From contig BOKM01000001.1 in assembly GCA_016860985.1 (NCBI GenBank), forward strand, positions 284,185-317,715: DNA of 33,531 nt, read 5' to 3'. Each line of letters starts with the position of its first letter. Position 1 is the first letter of the stretch. The notes beneath the pieces were generated by a model. The model was not told where the DNA came from. It worked only from the letters and a program-made list of their open reading frames with translations, and made no database searches. The stretch comes from Patescibacteria group bacterium. Lineage in GTDB: Bacteria; Patescibacteriota; Dojkabacteria; GCA-002793355. The position numbers and the translations under genes are program-made. This document shows positions 16,215 to 23,452 of this stretch, piece by piece.

Positions 16215-17150
16215 TTATATTAATTGTTCGAATATTTCACTTTTCCGTTGTTCTCTTAATAATGCTCCTCCTAGCTCTGCAAATTTTTTATTATTTGAGG
16301 GGATACCTTTTAGGTTAAACCCTTCTGCACGATGTAACAGCAGTAAGCCAATATATCGCATATAACGTGACTTATCCGATTCATCGAAAGCCAAGTCAAC
16401 AAAGCATTTTTCTGTAAAGTGGCCAATACGTTGATAAACTTCACTATTCTTTGAGGCTATTGCATACAAAAGCAAGTGTGATGCGAAATATGCAGGATCA
16501 TATACTCTATCTCCCCAAAATGCTTCTTCAAAATCGATAAGTTTAAAGGTATCTTCTGATGGAGAAACAAAGATGTTTTTAGGAGACAACCCACTGCAAT
16601 TTACAACTTTTCCACCTTTTTCGGCATCTTGAAAGAGTCTATCGATAGCATCTTTATATTGCGACGGCACAAATAATGAACGGAGCGCTTTTGTGGTTTG
16701 CTGGTTATAAAAGAAAGGTATCTTTTCACTTGCTTCTTTCGATTTTTCTCCTTTTTGCACAAGAAAACTGACAAAAGCTTCCATAAACCTAACAGTCGGG
16801 ACATATCCTGATAATAGTAAATCATCAAAAATGACATGTGATCCACCTACTCGATCTAGTGCCAAAATTCCTTGAGTTGAGTCATAACCATACACTTTTG
16901 GCACATAGCTTTTATCAATACTCTCTAAGAAGGCATACATAGAAGCCTCCGTTTGAACCCTTTTCATAGGATATAGAGGCAAAGAGGGATATGGCTGAAA
17001 CTCCTTGTTAACCTTTACGACTACTTCTTGTGCATGATTATTTTTAAGTAAGCATACGTAAGCACCGTATCCTAGCACCTTTTCGATTTCCATGGCACGA
17101 AAGCCCAACTTTGCTGCGTACGTTTTTGCTTGTTGTGTATACATTTCCAT
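16215..17150 (-). CDS. APH/choline-kinase-fold protein lacking the catalytic Asp
   Basis: A 311-aa protein with the aminoglycoside/choline phosphotransferase fold. The N-lobe has a Gly-rich strand (LGYGAYVCLL) and the ATP-contacting Lys in EVVVKVNKE (about K46). The C-lobe metal-binding segment is intact: LIDFEEAFWGDRVYDPA (D206). The catalytic loop, normally H-G-D-L-x-x-x-N, reads C185-S-G187-L-S-P-K-N192, so the His and the catalytic Asp are replaced while the Asn is kept. I infer a pseudokinase or an enzyme with altered chemistry. It lies 8 bp downstream of the aminotransferase and is co-transcribed with the rest of the operon. Confidence 0.88.
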   Translation of the reverse strand: MEMYTQQAKTYAAKLGFRAMEIEKVLGYGAYVCLLKNNHAQEVVVKVNKEFQPYPSLPLYPMKRVQTEASMYAFLESIDKSYVPKVYGYDSTQGILALDRVGGSHVIFDDLLLSGYVPTVRFMEAFVSFLVQKGEKSKEASEKIPFFYNQQTTKALRSLFVPSQYKDAIDRLFQDAEKGGKVVNCSGLSPKNIFVSPSEDTFKLIDFEEAFWGDRVYDPAYFASHLLLYAIASKNSEVYQRIGHFTEKCFVDLAFDESDKSRYMRYIGLLLLHRAEGFNLKGIPSNNKKFAELGGALLREQRKSEIFEQLI

Positions 17151-17158
17151 CTTGCGTG

Positions 17159-18313
17159 TTATTGAGTTATCAATTTTTTTGTTTCTTCAACCAACAATTT
17201 CATACCTTCTTGAATCTCAGAAAGTGTACTGTTACCGACTGAAATTCGTACATATCCAGGCATACCAAAAGCACTTCCTGGTAACATTGCAATTCCCTTT
17301 GTTTTAAGCATGTGTAAACAGTATTCTGAATCAGAAAGCCGCATAACTGGTAACTTTGGAAAGAGGTAGATTGTCGCCTTCTCTTGAGCAAGCTCAAAAA
17401 GATTAGCCTTTTTTAAGGCAGCATATGCCTCGTTATATCGTTGCTCTAGTTCTGCTTTGTAATCCGATTGAAAAGTCTTGTGACGTACCACATCAACCCA
17501 GATTTTCTGAGCGTAAACGGGCACATTTGAAATTGTCTGTGAGTTAACGGAGATACACTGTTTTACAAACGTTTTGTTTGCGACAATATATCCCAAGCGA
17601 AAACCAGACATGCCGTGCGACTTGCTTGGTGAACCAACAATGTAAAGAGATTCGACTTGCGCATCACTCACGAGTGAACGCATAGAAACGAATTCATTCC
17701 CAGAAAATACTAAATCACCATACACTTCGTCTGCAATGACGAGCATTCCGTATTCTTTTGCTATCTTTAGTATTTGCTGTAATTCTTCTCTAGAATATGT
17801 ATACCCGCTTGGGTTATTAGGATTATTGATAAGAATTGCACGTGGTTTTTGTAAGGTTTCAATATATTCACGTAATTTCTCAGGGTTAATCTGCGGTGAT
17901 TCACTTTCAAACACACGGCAGTTTGCACCCACAACTTCAATTTGTGATTTGTAAGTCGACCAATACGGAGCAACTACAACAACATCGTCACCCTCGTTAA
18001 AGAGCATGAGTGCTAATGTGAAAAGTGCCTGCTTCGCACCTGCAGAAATAACGATTTCTTCGGTTGTCACTGAATACTTAACTGCGAGGTACGACAGAAT
18101 ACCTGAATCGCCTTGAGAAGAACCGTATTTGTACCACCCAGCTTTTTCAAAGTAGCGTGGCATCTGCGAAACAATATCACTGGGGAGCGCAATGTTTACA
18201 TCACCGTGATCGAACTTATAGACTTTCTTGCCCTGAGCTTCCAGCTCCTGAATCAAAGGTTTAAATTGTTTAGTTTCGGAGGGCCTTATTTTTTCCATCC
18301 TTTGCGCAAACAT
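17159..18313 (-). CDS. PLP-dependent class I/II aminotransferase
   Basis: A 384-aa fold-type I aminotransferase of the aspartate aminotransferase type. Motifs: AGAKQALF, LINNPNNPSG (161-170), ADEVYGD (D195, Y198), the PLP Lys K231 in SPSKSHGMSGFRLGY, and PGYVRISVG near the C-terminus. An alternative start is Met6 (MEKIRPSETKQF). In this operon it could aminate the product of the PEP-mutase-like enzyme, a 2-oxo acid. It shares the general family and a similar size with the plus-strand aminotransferase at 13073, but differs in the DEVY/DEVF position and in residues around the active site. It lies 11 bp after the upstream gene. Confidence 0.94.
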   Translation of the reverse strand: MFAQRMEKIRPSETKQFKPLIQELEAQGKKVYKFDHGDVNIALPSDIVSQMPRYFEKAGWYKYGSSQGDSGILSYLAVKYSVTTEEIVISAGAKQALFTLALMLFNEGDDVVVVAPYWSTYKSQIEVVGANCRVFESESPQINPEKLREYIETLQKPRAILINNPNNPSGYTYSREELQQILKIAKEYGMLVIADEVYGDLVFSGNEFVSMRSLVSDAQVESLYIVGSPSKSHGMSGFRLGYIVANKTFVKQCISVNSQTISNVPVYAQKIWVDVVRHKTFQSDYKAELEQRYNEAYAALKKANLFELAQEKATIYLFPKLPVMRLSDSEYCLHMLKTKGIAMLPGSAFGMPGYVRISVGNSTLSEIQEGMKLLVEETKKLITQ

Positions 18314-18324
18314 GCCACACTCAA

Positions 18325-19026
18325 TTAATTAATATAACCATAAAGTAAAAACTCTCTTCCGTACGTTTCTTCTACGTCGACTCTGCAATACGTTTCGTGG
18401 TGTATCTCTTCTGCAGTTTCTTCTGAGGGAACCGCCCGCAAAACGAGTGATACCGAGTCGTCTAAACCGATTTTTCCCGTAATATATCCCTCAGATACCA
18501 CATGAGAGGCATGGACCAATACTCGGGAAAAAGGCAGCCCGTAATGAAAGACAGTCACTTTCTTTGTGGTACCCGACGTACCTGCAAGGACATACTGTTC
18601 AGACTCAACAGGCAATTGCAGATTTGGATTCCAAACCGTTAAGAGTGAGCGAATCCCTTGCATTACCTTGCCATCACCTAGTGTCGTCATTGACAGATGT
18701 TTTCCCCCAAACTGAAGCTTTTTATCGTAGATCTTTCTCACTTTCTCTGGGTTTCCATTCAAAAAATACATCCGAGTAAAGGCAGAAAACCACTTACGAA
18801 GTGTCTCGCTTGCTTGAGAAGAAATCATCTCCCTGAGCGTATGGAGATATTCACTCCAAGAGAAAGTTTCGATTACAGTGATTCCGTAGAACATAGGAAT
18901 CGAATCTAGATTTTTGTTAACCCAGATTCCATCTTTTTGTTCGAAGAAGTAGTCAAATCCCTCGTTGTACCCTTTTTTCTTGATTGCTGCATCAAAATGC
19001 GCAATCCGTTCGTTTTGTGAGTTCAT
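18325..19026 (-). CDS. Unknown protein of the biosynthetic operon
   Basis: A 233-aa protein of unknown function. I place the start at ATG 19026 because it forms a 4-bp ATGA overlap with the stop of the methyltransferase gene; the longer frame back to 19119 runs inside that gene. The N-terminal half is helical and aromatic-rich (FDYFFEQKDGIWV, WSEYLHTL). The C-terminal half is beta-rich (EQYVLAGTSGTTKKVTVFHY, VSLVLRAVPSEE). No catalytic motif is recognised and no signal peptide is present. Its tight coupling in the middle of the operon argues that it takes part in the same pathway. Confidence 0.8.
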   Translation of the reverse strand: MNSQNERIAHFDAAIKKKGYNEGFDYFFEQKDGIWVNKNLDSIPMFYGITVIETFSWSEYLHTLREMISSQASETLRKWFSAFTRMYFLNGNPEKVRKIYDKKLQFGGKHLSMTTLGDGKVMQGIRSLLTVWNPNLQLPVESEQYVLAGTSGTTKKVTVFHYGLPFSRVLVHASHVVSEGYITGKIGLDDSVSLVLRAVPSEETAEEIHHETYCRVDVEETYGREFLLYGYIN

Positions 19027-19739
19027 TTTCTTGCAATGATATAACCATATGTAAGCCACGGTGCAGTAAATTTCGATTCTAATACCGTTAAGCCCGCATC
19101 CTTGATGAAGTTCTCCCACATCTGTTTAGTCGCCATATATTCGCCTTGCTTCTTGATAATCTTTTGGCAAAAATCTACCTCTCTCCAAAACTGTGAAATC
19201 CCTACATTTACAAGGCCGTTCAATGCTTTTCGCGCGTAGATACTCATAATTGATAACGGGTGAGCCTGGCTCTCAAACATTGTCTCTCCGAGCACAAACA
19301 AGCCGCCCTTTTTTATACCGTTTGCAATTTTTTTGACCATTTGTCCTTTTTCTTCATGGACTATGTGGTGCAAACTAAACGATGCCATAATCACGTCGTA
19401 AGATTCTGGCTCGATTTCGAGTTCTTCAAAATTTGCTTTAACTGTGGTGAGTTTTTCCGATGGTTTACCCGCATCTTTCCACCTCTTTTCTACCGCCTGT
19501 AACATTTCCTGAGAGACGTCCACTGCTACGATATCTGGTGACGAAAAAACTTCATCAGCAAACATAGCAAGAATCCCCGTTCCTGTGCCTAAGTCCATAA
19601 CTCTCTTCACGTTGTTCTCATGAACGACTGCCGCCGTTCGTGCAAACATCTCCTCTACCATTTTTTGGTATTGTGGTACTTTATTTAAAAAGTACTCTTT
19701 TGCCCATTCGTCAAAGAATTTTTCTTGAACGTAATCCAT
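19023..19739 (-). CDS. SAM-dependent class I methyltransferase
   Basis: A 238-aa Rossmann-fold methyltransferase. Motif I is MDLGTGTGIL (48-57). The acidic residue that binds the SAM ribose is D74 in VAVDVS. Motif IV is DVIMASFSLHHI (115-126). The long N-terminal helix and the C-terminal region with several aromatic residues would form the substrate pocket. The substrate cannot be read from the sequence. It sits 3 bp after the synthetase-like gene and overlaps the next gene by 4 bp, so it is firmly part of the operon. Confidence 0.92.
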   Translation of the reverse strand: MDYVQEKFFDEWAKEYFLNKVPQYQKMVEEMFARTAAVVHENNVKRVMDLGTGTGILAMFADEVFSSPDIVAVDVSQEMLQAVEKRWKDAGKPSEKLTTVKANFEELEIEPESYDVIMASFSLHHIVHEEKGQMVKKIANGIKKGGLFVLGETMFESQAHPLSIMSIYARKALNGLVNVGISQFWREVDFCQKIIKKQGEYMATKQMWENFIKDAGLTVLESKFTAPWLTYGYIIARK

Positions 19740-19742
19740 AAG

Positions 19743-20840
19743 TTATAAAAATAAGTTATATAAAAGCGACTGTTGTTCTGTCACATCAAACATTCGGTTT
19801 TTCATTATCATCTGTGCAACCCACGGTGGAGATACAAACGTACCATCAAATTTTTTATGTGGAAAAGGAATTTCCGCATTTAAGGCTTCGCGTCTCCACC
19901 CCACACGATTTAATACAAAACGTGCTTTTTGAGTGTATTTTTCAAGATCACGATACTCAAAACTTTTCGGAATAAAACCCAGGTAGTAAAACCGGAGTCC
20001 AAGCGAAATTTCATCTTGGGTGTACCCTTTATCTTGAAGGAACGCTAATACTCTTCCAAGTGAATATTTTTCCCATCCGCCATGTCGGCTTGAAAGTGCT
20101 TTACCCTCCAATAAAATCCTGTTAGTCTGAATTTTGTACACTTTATGTCCCAATTTTTCTAAGACACGTTGGAGAATAAAGAAGTCTCCAAGTAGCTCAT
20201 CATCAAACACAAATACAAATACATCACCATTTTTTCGAAGCGCAAGTAACTCACGAAGCATAGTTCCGAGATAGTTATAATCCGAGAGTACCGAAGAGCA
20301 CAAATGCCGTAATTTAATCCCTTCGTCAGTAAGGTCTATATAAACATTTTCTCCCTGCTTCCGTGAATCAAGAACCATCGATATTTCTTTTAGCTTTTCG
20401 ATTACCTCTTCTAGAGAAATGTCGAAAGGTACCGCCTGCGTCAACCCAGGATTATACATACGAAGGAAGCTGTGCTGTTCCACCCATTCAGGAAGAATCG
20501 CCCTGTAATACGAGTTACCAGACAAGCTTTCTTCTCGTTCTTTACGCATCTCGGTAATTTTTCCCTGCGATAATGCATAGCCCTCATTGGTCATCTGCAC
20601 GTAGGCACCTCCGACTTCTTCTGCATTAGTGACAGAGAGTTGTTTTGACTCAATGTATTGCTCGAGCTTTAGTACTTGCGGCGTGACATCCATCCGTAGC
20701 CTATTGTATGGATAAACAACATCTGCTCCCTTTGCTTTTAAGCCGCGGTAAAGGCAGTCCACATACAACAAGTGCCGAACGTGCGTTGGCGTTAACGGCT
20801 TAGTTGGAGCGATGTGAATTGGATAAATAACGTATCTCAT
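19743..20840 (-). CDS. Stand-alone class I aminoacyl-tRNA synthetase-like protein
   Basis: A 365-aa protein with features of the HUP-fold class I synthetases. The N-terminus, IHIAPTKPLTPTHVRHLLYV, has an H-x-x-H (H20, H23) where HIGH is expected, and the following helix and G-A-D-V strand fit Cys/Glu-type enzymes. Residues 247-254 are KALSSRHG, like the KMSKS/KLSKRHG loop, followed by a helical bundle (LRFYYLGFIPKSFEYRDLEK) as in CysRS. No anticodon-binding domain follows, and the middle (60-200) does not resemble a normal synthetase. I infer an adenylate-forming ligase or carrier-loading enzyme of the pathway, comparable to MshC in mycothiol synthesis. It overlaps the PEP-mutase-like gene by 4 bp. 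Family assignment is from motif inspection only. Confidence 0.7.
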   Translation of the reverse strand: MRYVIYPIHIAPTKPLTPTHVRHLLYVDCLYRGLKAKGADVVYPYNRLRMDVTPQVLKLEQYIESKQLSVTNAEEVGGAYVQMTNEGYALSQGKITEMRKEREESLSGNSYYRAILPEWVEQHSFLRMYNPGLTQAVPFDISLEEVIEKLKEISMVLDSRKQGENVYIDLTDEGIKLRHLCSSVLSDYNYLGTMLRELLALRKNGDVFVFVFDDELLGDFFILQRVLEKLGHKVYKIQTNRILLEGKALSSRHGGWEKYSLGRVLAFLQDKGYTQDEISLGLRFYYLGFIPKSFEYRDLEKYTQKARFVLNRVGWRREALNAEIPFPHKKFDGTFVSPPWVAQMIMKNRMFDVTEQQSLLYNLFL

Positions 20841-21655
20841 GCCGACATTGCCTCGAGCTCTTTAACCTTATCTTCGCCTGTGATTGCAAGAATTTCGGAA
20901 ATCGGTGCAATTTCTTTTTCAATTGGAGCACTTGTTCCTGCTTCGAGAATCCTTGGTAACGTTGTTTCCAGCGCTCTTTTAATTGTTCTGACGGTATGAT
21001 TGGCATAGATGACCAGATCGTAGCCATTTGACTCAAGCTCTGCCCTTGTAACTTGCGGGTATTTTGAAGGTACGGAAACCAACTTCGTTTTTCCCTTCCA
21101 GAGTTTTGAAAATTCAAAAATTTCGTCTGGAGTGGACTGTTTGGAGTGTGGCATTACATAATCTGCACCCGCATCAGCATAAATAGTTGCCCTGCGAAGT
21201 GCCTCTTCTACCCCCATTCCCTGAATCAAGGCCTCCGTTCTTGCTACCACAAATTCATCTGGACCATTAAAAATTCTCTTTGCCATAACAATCTTTCGTG
21301 CAAACGCTTGTGCCTCTTCGAGCAAACGAGTTCCTTCGTAAAAACTGTTTTGTTTTGGAAAGATATTGTCTTCGATACAGACTGCTTTTACACCAGCTTT
21401 TTTCAGTTCTTGAAAGTAATAAAATACATTGACCTCGTTACCGTATCCAGAATCACAGTCCATAAGAACCGGAACCGAGCTGTTTTCAACCATTTCTTTC
21501 GCCACGCGTAGAACCGAATCGAACGATACGATAGACGCGTCTGGTAAACAATATGCTGTTGAAATTTCTAGAGAAGATCCCCATACCAAATCGAACCCCA
21601 AGCTCGATACGATCTTTGCGGTAAAGGCATTGTGCGCTGCTATTGCTGTTTTCAT
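20837..21655 (-). CDS. PEP mutase / isocitrate lyase superfamily enzyme
   Basis: A 272-aa TIM-barrel enzyme close to phosphoenolpyruvate mutase and phosphonopyruvate hydrolase. Matching segments: WGSSLEIS (25-32; the usual SG is SS), the metal-binding DCDSGYGN (D66, D68), the gating-loop region EDNIFPKQNSF (95-105), VARTEAL, and IYANHTVR near the C-terminus. The PEP-mutase signature is EDK-x5-NS; here the Lys is Asn97, while Asn103-Ser104 are kept. PEP mutase makes phosphonopyruvate, the entry to nearly all phosphonates; the hydrolase splits it to pyruvate and phosphate. The K-to-N change leaves the exact reaction open. First structural gene of the operon; the next gene overlaps it by 4 bp. 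Confidence 0.9.
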   Translation of the reverse strand: MKTAIAAHNAFTAKIVSSLGFDLVWGSSLEISTAYCLPDASIVSFDSVLRVAKEMVENSSVPVLMDCDSGYGNEVNVFYYFQELKKAGVKAVCIEDNIFPKQNSFYEGTRLLEEAQAFARKIVMAKRIFNGPDEFVVARTEALIQGMGVEEALRRATIYADAGADYVMPHSKQSTPDEIFEFSKLWKGKTKLVSVPSKYPQVTRAELESNGYDLVIYANHTVRTIKRALETTLPRILEAGTSAPIEKEIAPISEILAITGEDKVKELEAMSA

Positions 21656-21660
21656 TTTTT

Positions 21661-21666
21661 GTTGTA
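21661..21666 (-). promoter_or_regulatory. Possible -10 element of the biosynthetic operon
   Basis: TACAAC on the minus strand ends 5 bases before ATG 21655, the same arrangement as at other gene starts here. It follows the terminator at 21676-21699, and no good -35 is present because the terminator occupies that place. If this is not a promoter, operon expression would depend on read-through from the small gene upstream. Confidence 0.4.
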
Positions 21667-21675
21667 TTAAATAAA

Positions 21676-21699
21676 AAAACCTCCCTTGCGGGAGGTTTT
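21676..21699 (-). terminator. Strong bidirectional rho-independent terminator
   Basis: A perfect 10-bp stem AAAACCTCCC/GGGAGGTTTT with a 4-nt loop (TTGC on the plus strand). The minus strand continues with three more T's. It lies between the 52-aa gene and the PEP-mutase-like gene, 20 bp before the latter's ATG, so it can act as an end for the small transcript or as an attenuator for the operon. Confidence 0.85.
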
Positions 21700-21723
21700 A
21701 ACTTTCTTTTAATTAGAGTTAAT

Positions 21724-21882
21724 CTACCCCCCGGCTATTGCAGTAAAAAGGACAAAGAGTGCAATAGAAAGATAACGCTTTGCCCAATGCATACAGGAGG
21801 TAAGTGAAGCAACTTGTAACGCCAACAAAGCAGACGACTGCTCTAGAACAGAGGGCTGAGTTGTTGTTGCAACTGCTAACAT
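21724..21882 (-). CDS. 52-aa protein with C-terminal membrane helix, own promoter and terminator
   Basis: A 52-aa reading frame from ATG 21882 (MLAVATTTQP) to TAG 21724. The first 30 residues are small, polar and Ser/Thr/Ala-rich; WAKR (33-36) precedes a hydrophobic segment YLSIALFVLFTAIAGG that ends the protein, which fits a tail-anchored or single-span small membrane protein. It contains one Cys (C30). A near-consensus promoter lies directly upstream and a strong terminator follows 25 bp after the stop, so it forms a complete transcription unit. I do not recognise a family. It could be a stand-alone small protein or a leader peptide for the operon that follows. Confidence 0.6.
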   Translation of the reverse strand: MLAVATTTQPSVLEQSSALLALQVASLTSCMHWAKRYLSIALFVLFTAIAGG

Positions 21883-21891
21883 GATAAACGA

Positions 21892-21920
21892 ATTGTATAG
21901 AGAAAAAAACGAAGTGTCAA
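21892..21920 (-). promoter_or_regulatory. Near-consensus promoter of the 52-aa gene
   Basis: On the minus strand: TTGACA (21915-21920), a 17-bp spacer, and TACAAT (21892-21897). The -10 ends 9 bases before ATG 21882, so the mRNA would begin about 3 nt before the start codon. It is the closest match to a sigma-70 promoter in the window. Confidence 0.8.
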
Positions 21921-21942
21921 GCTCGACTAATACGCCCTACCC

Positions 21943-22680
21943 TTAATTCCAAGAAAAATCCCATCGAACGGGTATTTTATTCATAACCTTTTCTTTCCGT
22001 GCATACGAAGAAAACACATCTCGCCTTTCGAGTTTCGACAAAACAAAGGCGTACATAAAGAGTGCCTCCTTTGAAACATGCTGTAGCATTGAGGGGCTAA
22101 CCAAGCGGTTAGCATCTCCTTGGTATATGCGCGAGAGTGCTGCCATAACCGCGTTTAGTAAATAATCTTGCTGGGCTTCATTACACACATATTTCCTTGC
22201 TGACTTCCGTACGTCGTCTAGAATTCCATCGTTGGCACACTCGTTTAGCACCTCATACTCTGCTGTTCGTTCAATAACATGCTGTGCAGGTTTTCTAGAT
22301 GCGAACGTTTTTACTAAGTCGCGAGAGGCAACATTCACTTTGTAAATCAACGGAATTGAGTAGTCTTTAATAAATTCCTTCCAACTATTTGGGCTGAATT
22401 GTTGTAATTGGTTTTTGGTAAACTCTAGATAATAGCCAAAACGTTCTAGCTCATGCTCGAATATACCACTTCGTCTAGATTCATGAGGAAAAAGATATGA
22501 AAATCCTATAATTGCTCTTAGTTTTCTATCTGCAATGCTGAGTGTTTTCGCACTGAGATCGGCAGCTGTATCACGTTCTCGCTTAGCAGAAAAAAGCGAC
22601 CCTACCTCTTGATAAATTTCTGCGGCACCAAAGCCATCTAGATGTTTTTCTGCTTTAGCTGGAGCGACATTAAGTCCCAT
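21943..22680 (-). CDS. Unknown helical protein (245 aa)
   Basis: A soluble, helix-rich protein of unknown function. The frame is open to 22746, but I choose ATG 22680 (MGLNVAPAKAEKHL) because a TATAAT ends 4 bases before it and the extension would overlap that promoter. Notable are an Arg/Lys/Glu-rich helix around SAKRERDTAADLSAK and a C-terminal part rich in aromatic and basic residues (RWDFSWN end). No nucleotide-binding motif or membrane helix is visible. It lies downstream of the XRE regulator in the same direction and upstream of the 52-aa gene. Confidence 0.75.
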   Translation of the reverse strand: MGLNVAPAKAEKHLDGFGAAEIYQEVGSLFSAKRERDTAADLSAKTLSIADRKLRAIIGFSYLFPHESRRSGIFEHELERFGYYLEFTKNQLQQFSPNSWKEFIKDYSIPLIYKVNVASRDLVKTFASRKPAQHVIERTAEYEVLNECANDGILDDVRKSARKYVCNEAQQDYLLNAVMAALSRIYQGDANRLVSPSMLQHVSKEALFMYAFVLSKLERRDVFSSYARKEKVMNKIPVRWDFSWN

Positions 22681-22684
22681 AGTT

Positions 22685-22713
22685 ATTATACACTTCAATT
22701 TACTCCTCTTCAA
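22685..22713 (-). promoter_or_regulatory. Promoter of the 245-aa gene
   Basis: On the minus strand: TTGAAG (22708-22713), a 17-bp spacer and a perfect TATAAT (22685-22690), which ends 4 bases before ATG 22680. This predicts a leaderless transcript and supports the shorter start. Confidence 0.7.
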
Positions 22714-22772
22714 GTTTGTGGTGAATACGGTAAAACCATATGCCACAAGCTATGTACCGTCCCAGCACTCTC

Positions 22773-23396
22773 TTAAAACTTTACAACCCACTCCACTACT
22801 TTTGCGAGAACGTTTGCTTTTAACTCTGGCATATACTGCGTAACTTGAACCAGATTATTCACAACAGTTAGTACAAGTGAATGCTCATCTAGTTCGTCTG
22901 TAACCAACGTACAAACAAGTATGCCCCGAGGCAATAACACCCCTGCAGCGATTCTAATTTTAGAGTCAGGTCCAAGTTTGATTGCAAATTTTTCAACCGC
23001 GGTTCCGTCATCGTATAGATACATCCCTTGCTCTAGTTGAGATAACATTCGAACGAGTTCAGCTTTTGAGGCAGGTATTGTCGAAATAATTGGTAAGAAG
23101 ATTGATTGCAACCGCTCTGAACTTGAATCGCGAAAGTTTGAAAATATTGGAGCTGCACCAAAAAACGTTCCCATTGGAACTTCGAGTGCAAAGGCAAGTT
23201 CTTGCAATTTGTTCAGCGCAGAAGACTTACCTCGCTCATATCTGCTAATCATCTCCCACGTGACGCCTACTTTTCGAGCAAGCTCTACTTGAGATAAATT
23301 CTTTTTTTGTCTTTGATCTCGAATTATTTCTCCAATCTCTTTGTCAGTCATGCCCCACTTTACGAAACCATCTTTCTTCTCGCTATGAATTGGCAT
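22773..23396 (-). CDS. XRE-family transcriptional regulator
   Basis: A 207-aa DNA-binding protein. Residues about 20-75 are a Cro/CI-type helix-turn-helix: IGEIIRDQRQKKNLSQVELA, then WEMISRYERGKS, with the usual hydrophobic spacing. The C-terminal part (about 85-207) is a separate domain. Its segment FAIKLGPDSKIRIAAGVLLP, a later VNNLVQVTQY, and ANVLAKVVEW recall the beta-rich S24/LexA-like fold of CI-type repressors, but no convincing Ser-Lys catalytic pair can be assigned. Target unknown; the downstream gene at 22680 and the cluster behind it are candidates. An alternative start is Met16 (MTDKEIGEII). Confidence 0.9.
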   Translation of the reverse strand: MPIHSEKKDGFVKWGMTDKEIGEIIRDQRQKKNLSQVELARKVGVTWEMISRYERGKSSALNKLQELAFALEVPMGTFFGAAPIFSNFRDSSSERLQSIFLPIISTIPASKAELVRMLSQLEQGMYLYDDGTAVEKFAIKLGPDSKIRIAAGVLLPRGILVCTLVTDELDEHSLVLTVVNNLVQVTQYMPELKANVLAKVVEWVVKF

Positions 23397-23441
23397 TTCG
23401 TATACTTACAAAAAACTTTCAATTTTAACCAGACAAAGGGT

Positions 23442-23447
23442 TACAAT
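23442..23447 (+). promoter_or_regulatory. -10 element before the possible 80-aa gene
   Basis: TACAAT ends 5 bases before ATG 23453. The same spacing occurs at several well-supported genes here. No good -35 is visible. Confidence 0.45.
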
Positions 23448-23452
23448 ATTAC

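Noticed and set aside
19027-19119. 31-codon extension of the unknown operon gene
   Set aside because: It lies inside the methyltransferase gene; the ATG at 19026 in an ATGA overlap is the better start.
18325-21655. Alternative genetic code with UGA as Gly
   Set aside because: TGA serves as the natural stop in ATGA overlaps at 19023 and 20837, and no in-frame TGA interrupts a conserved gene.
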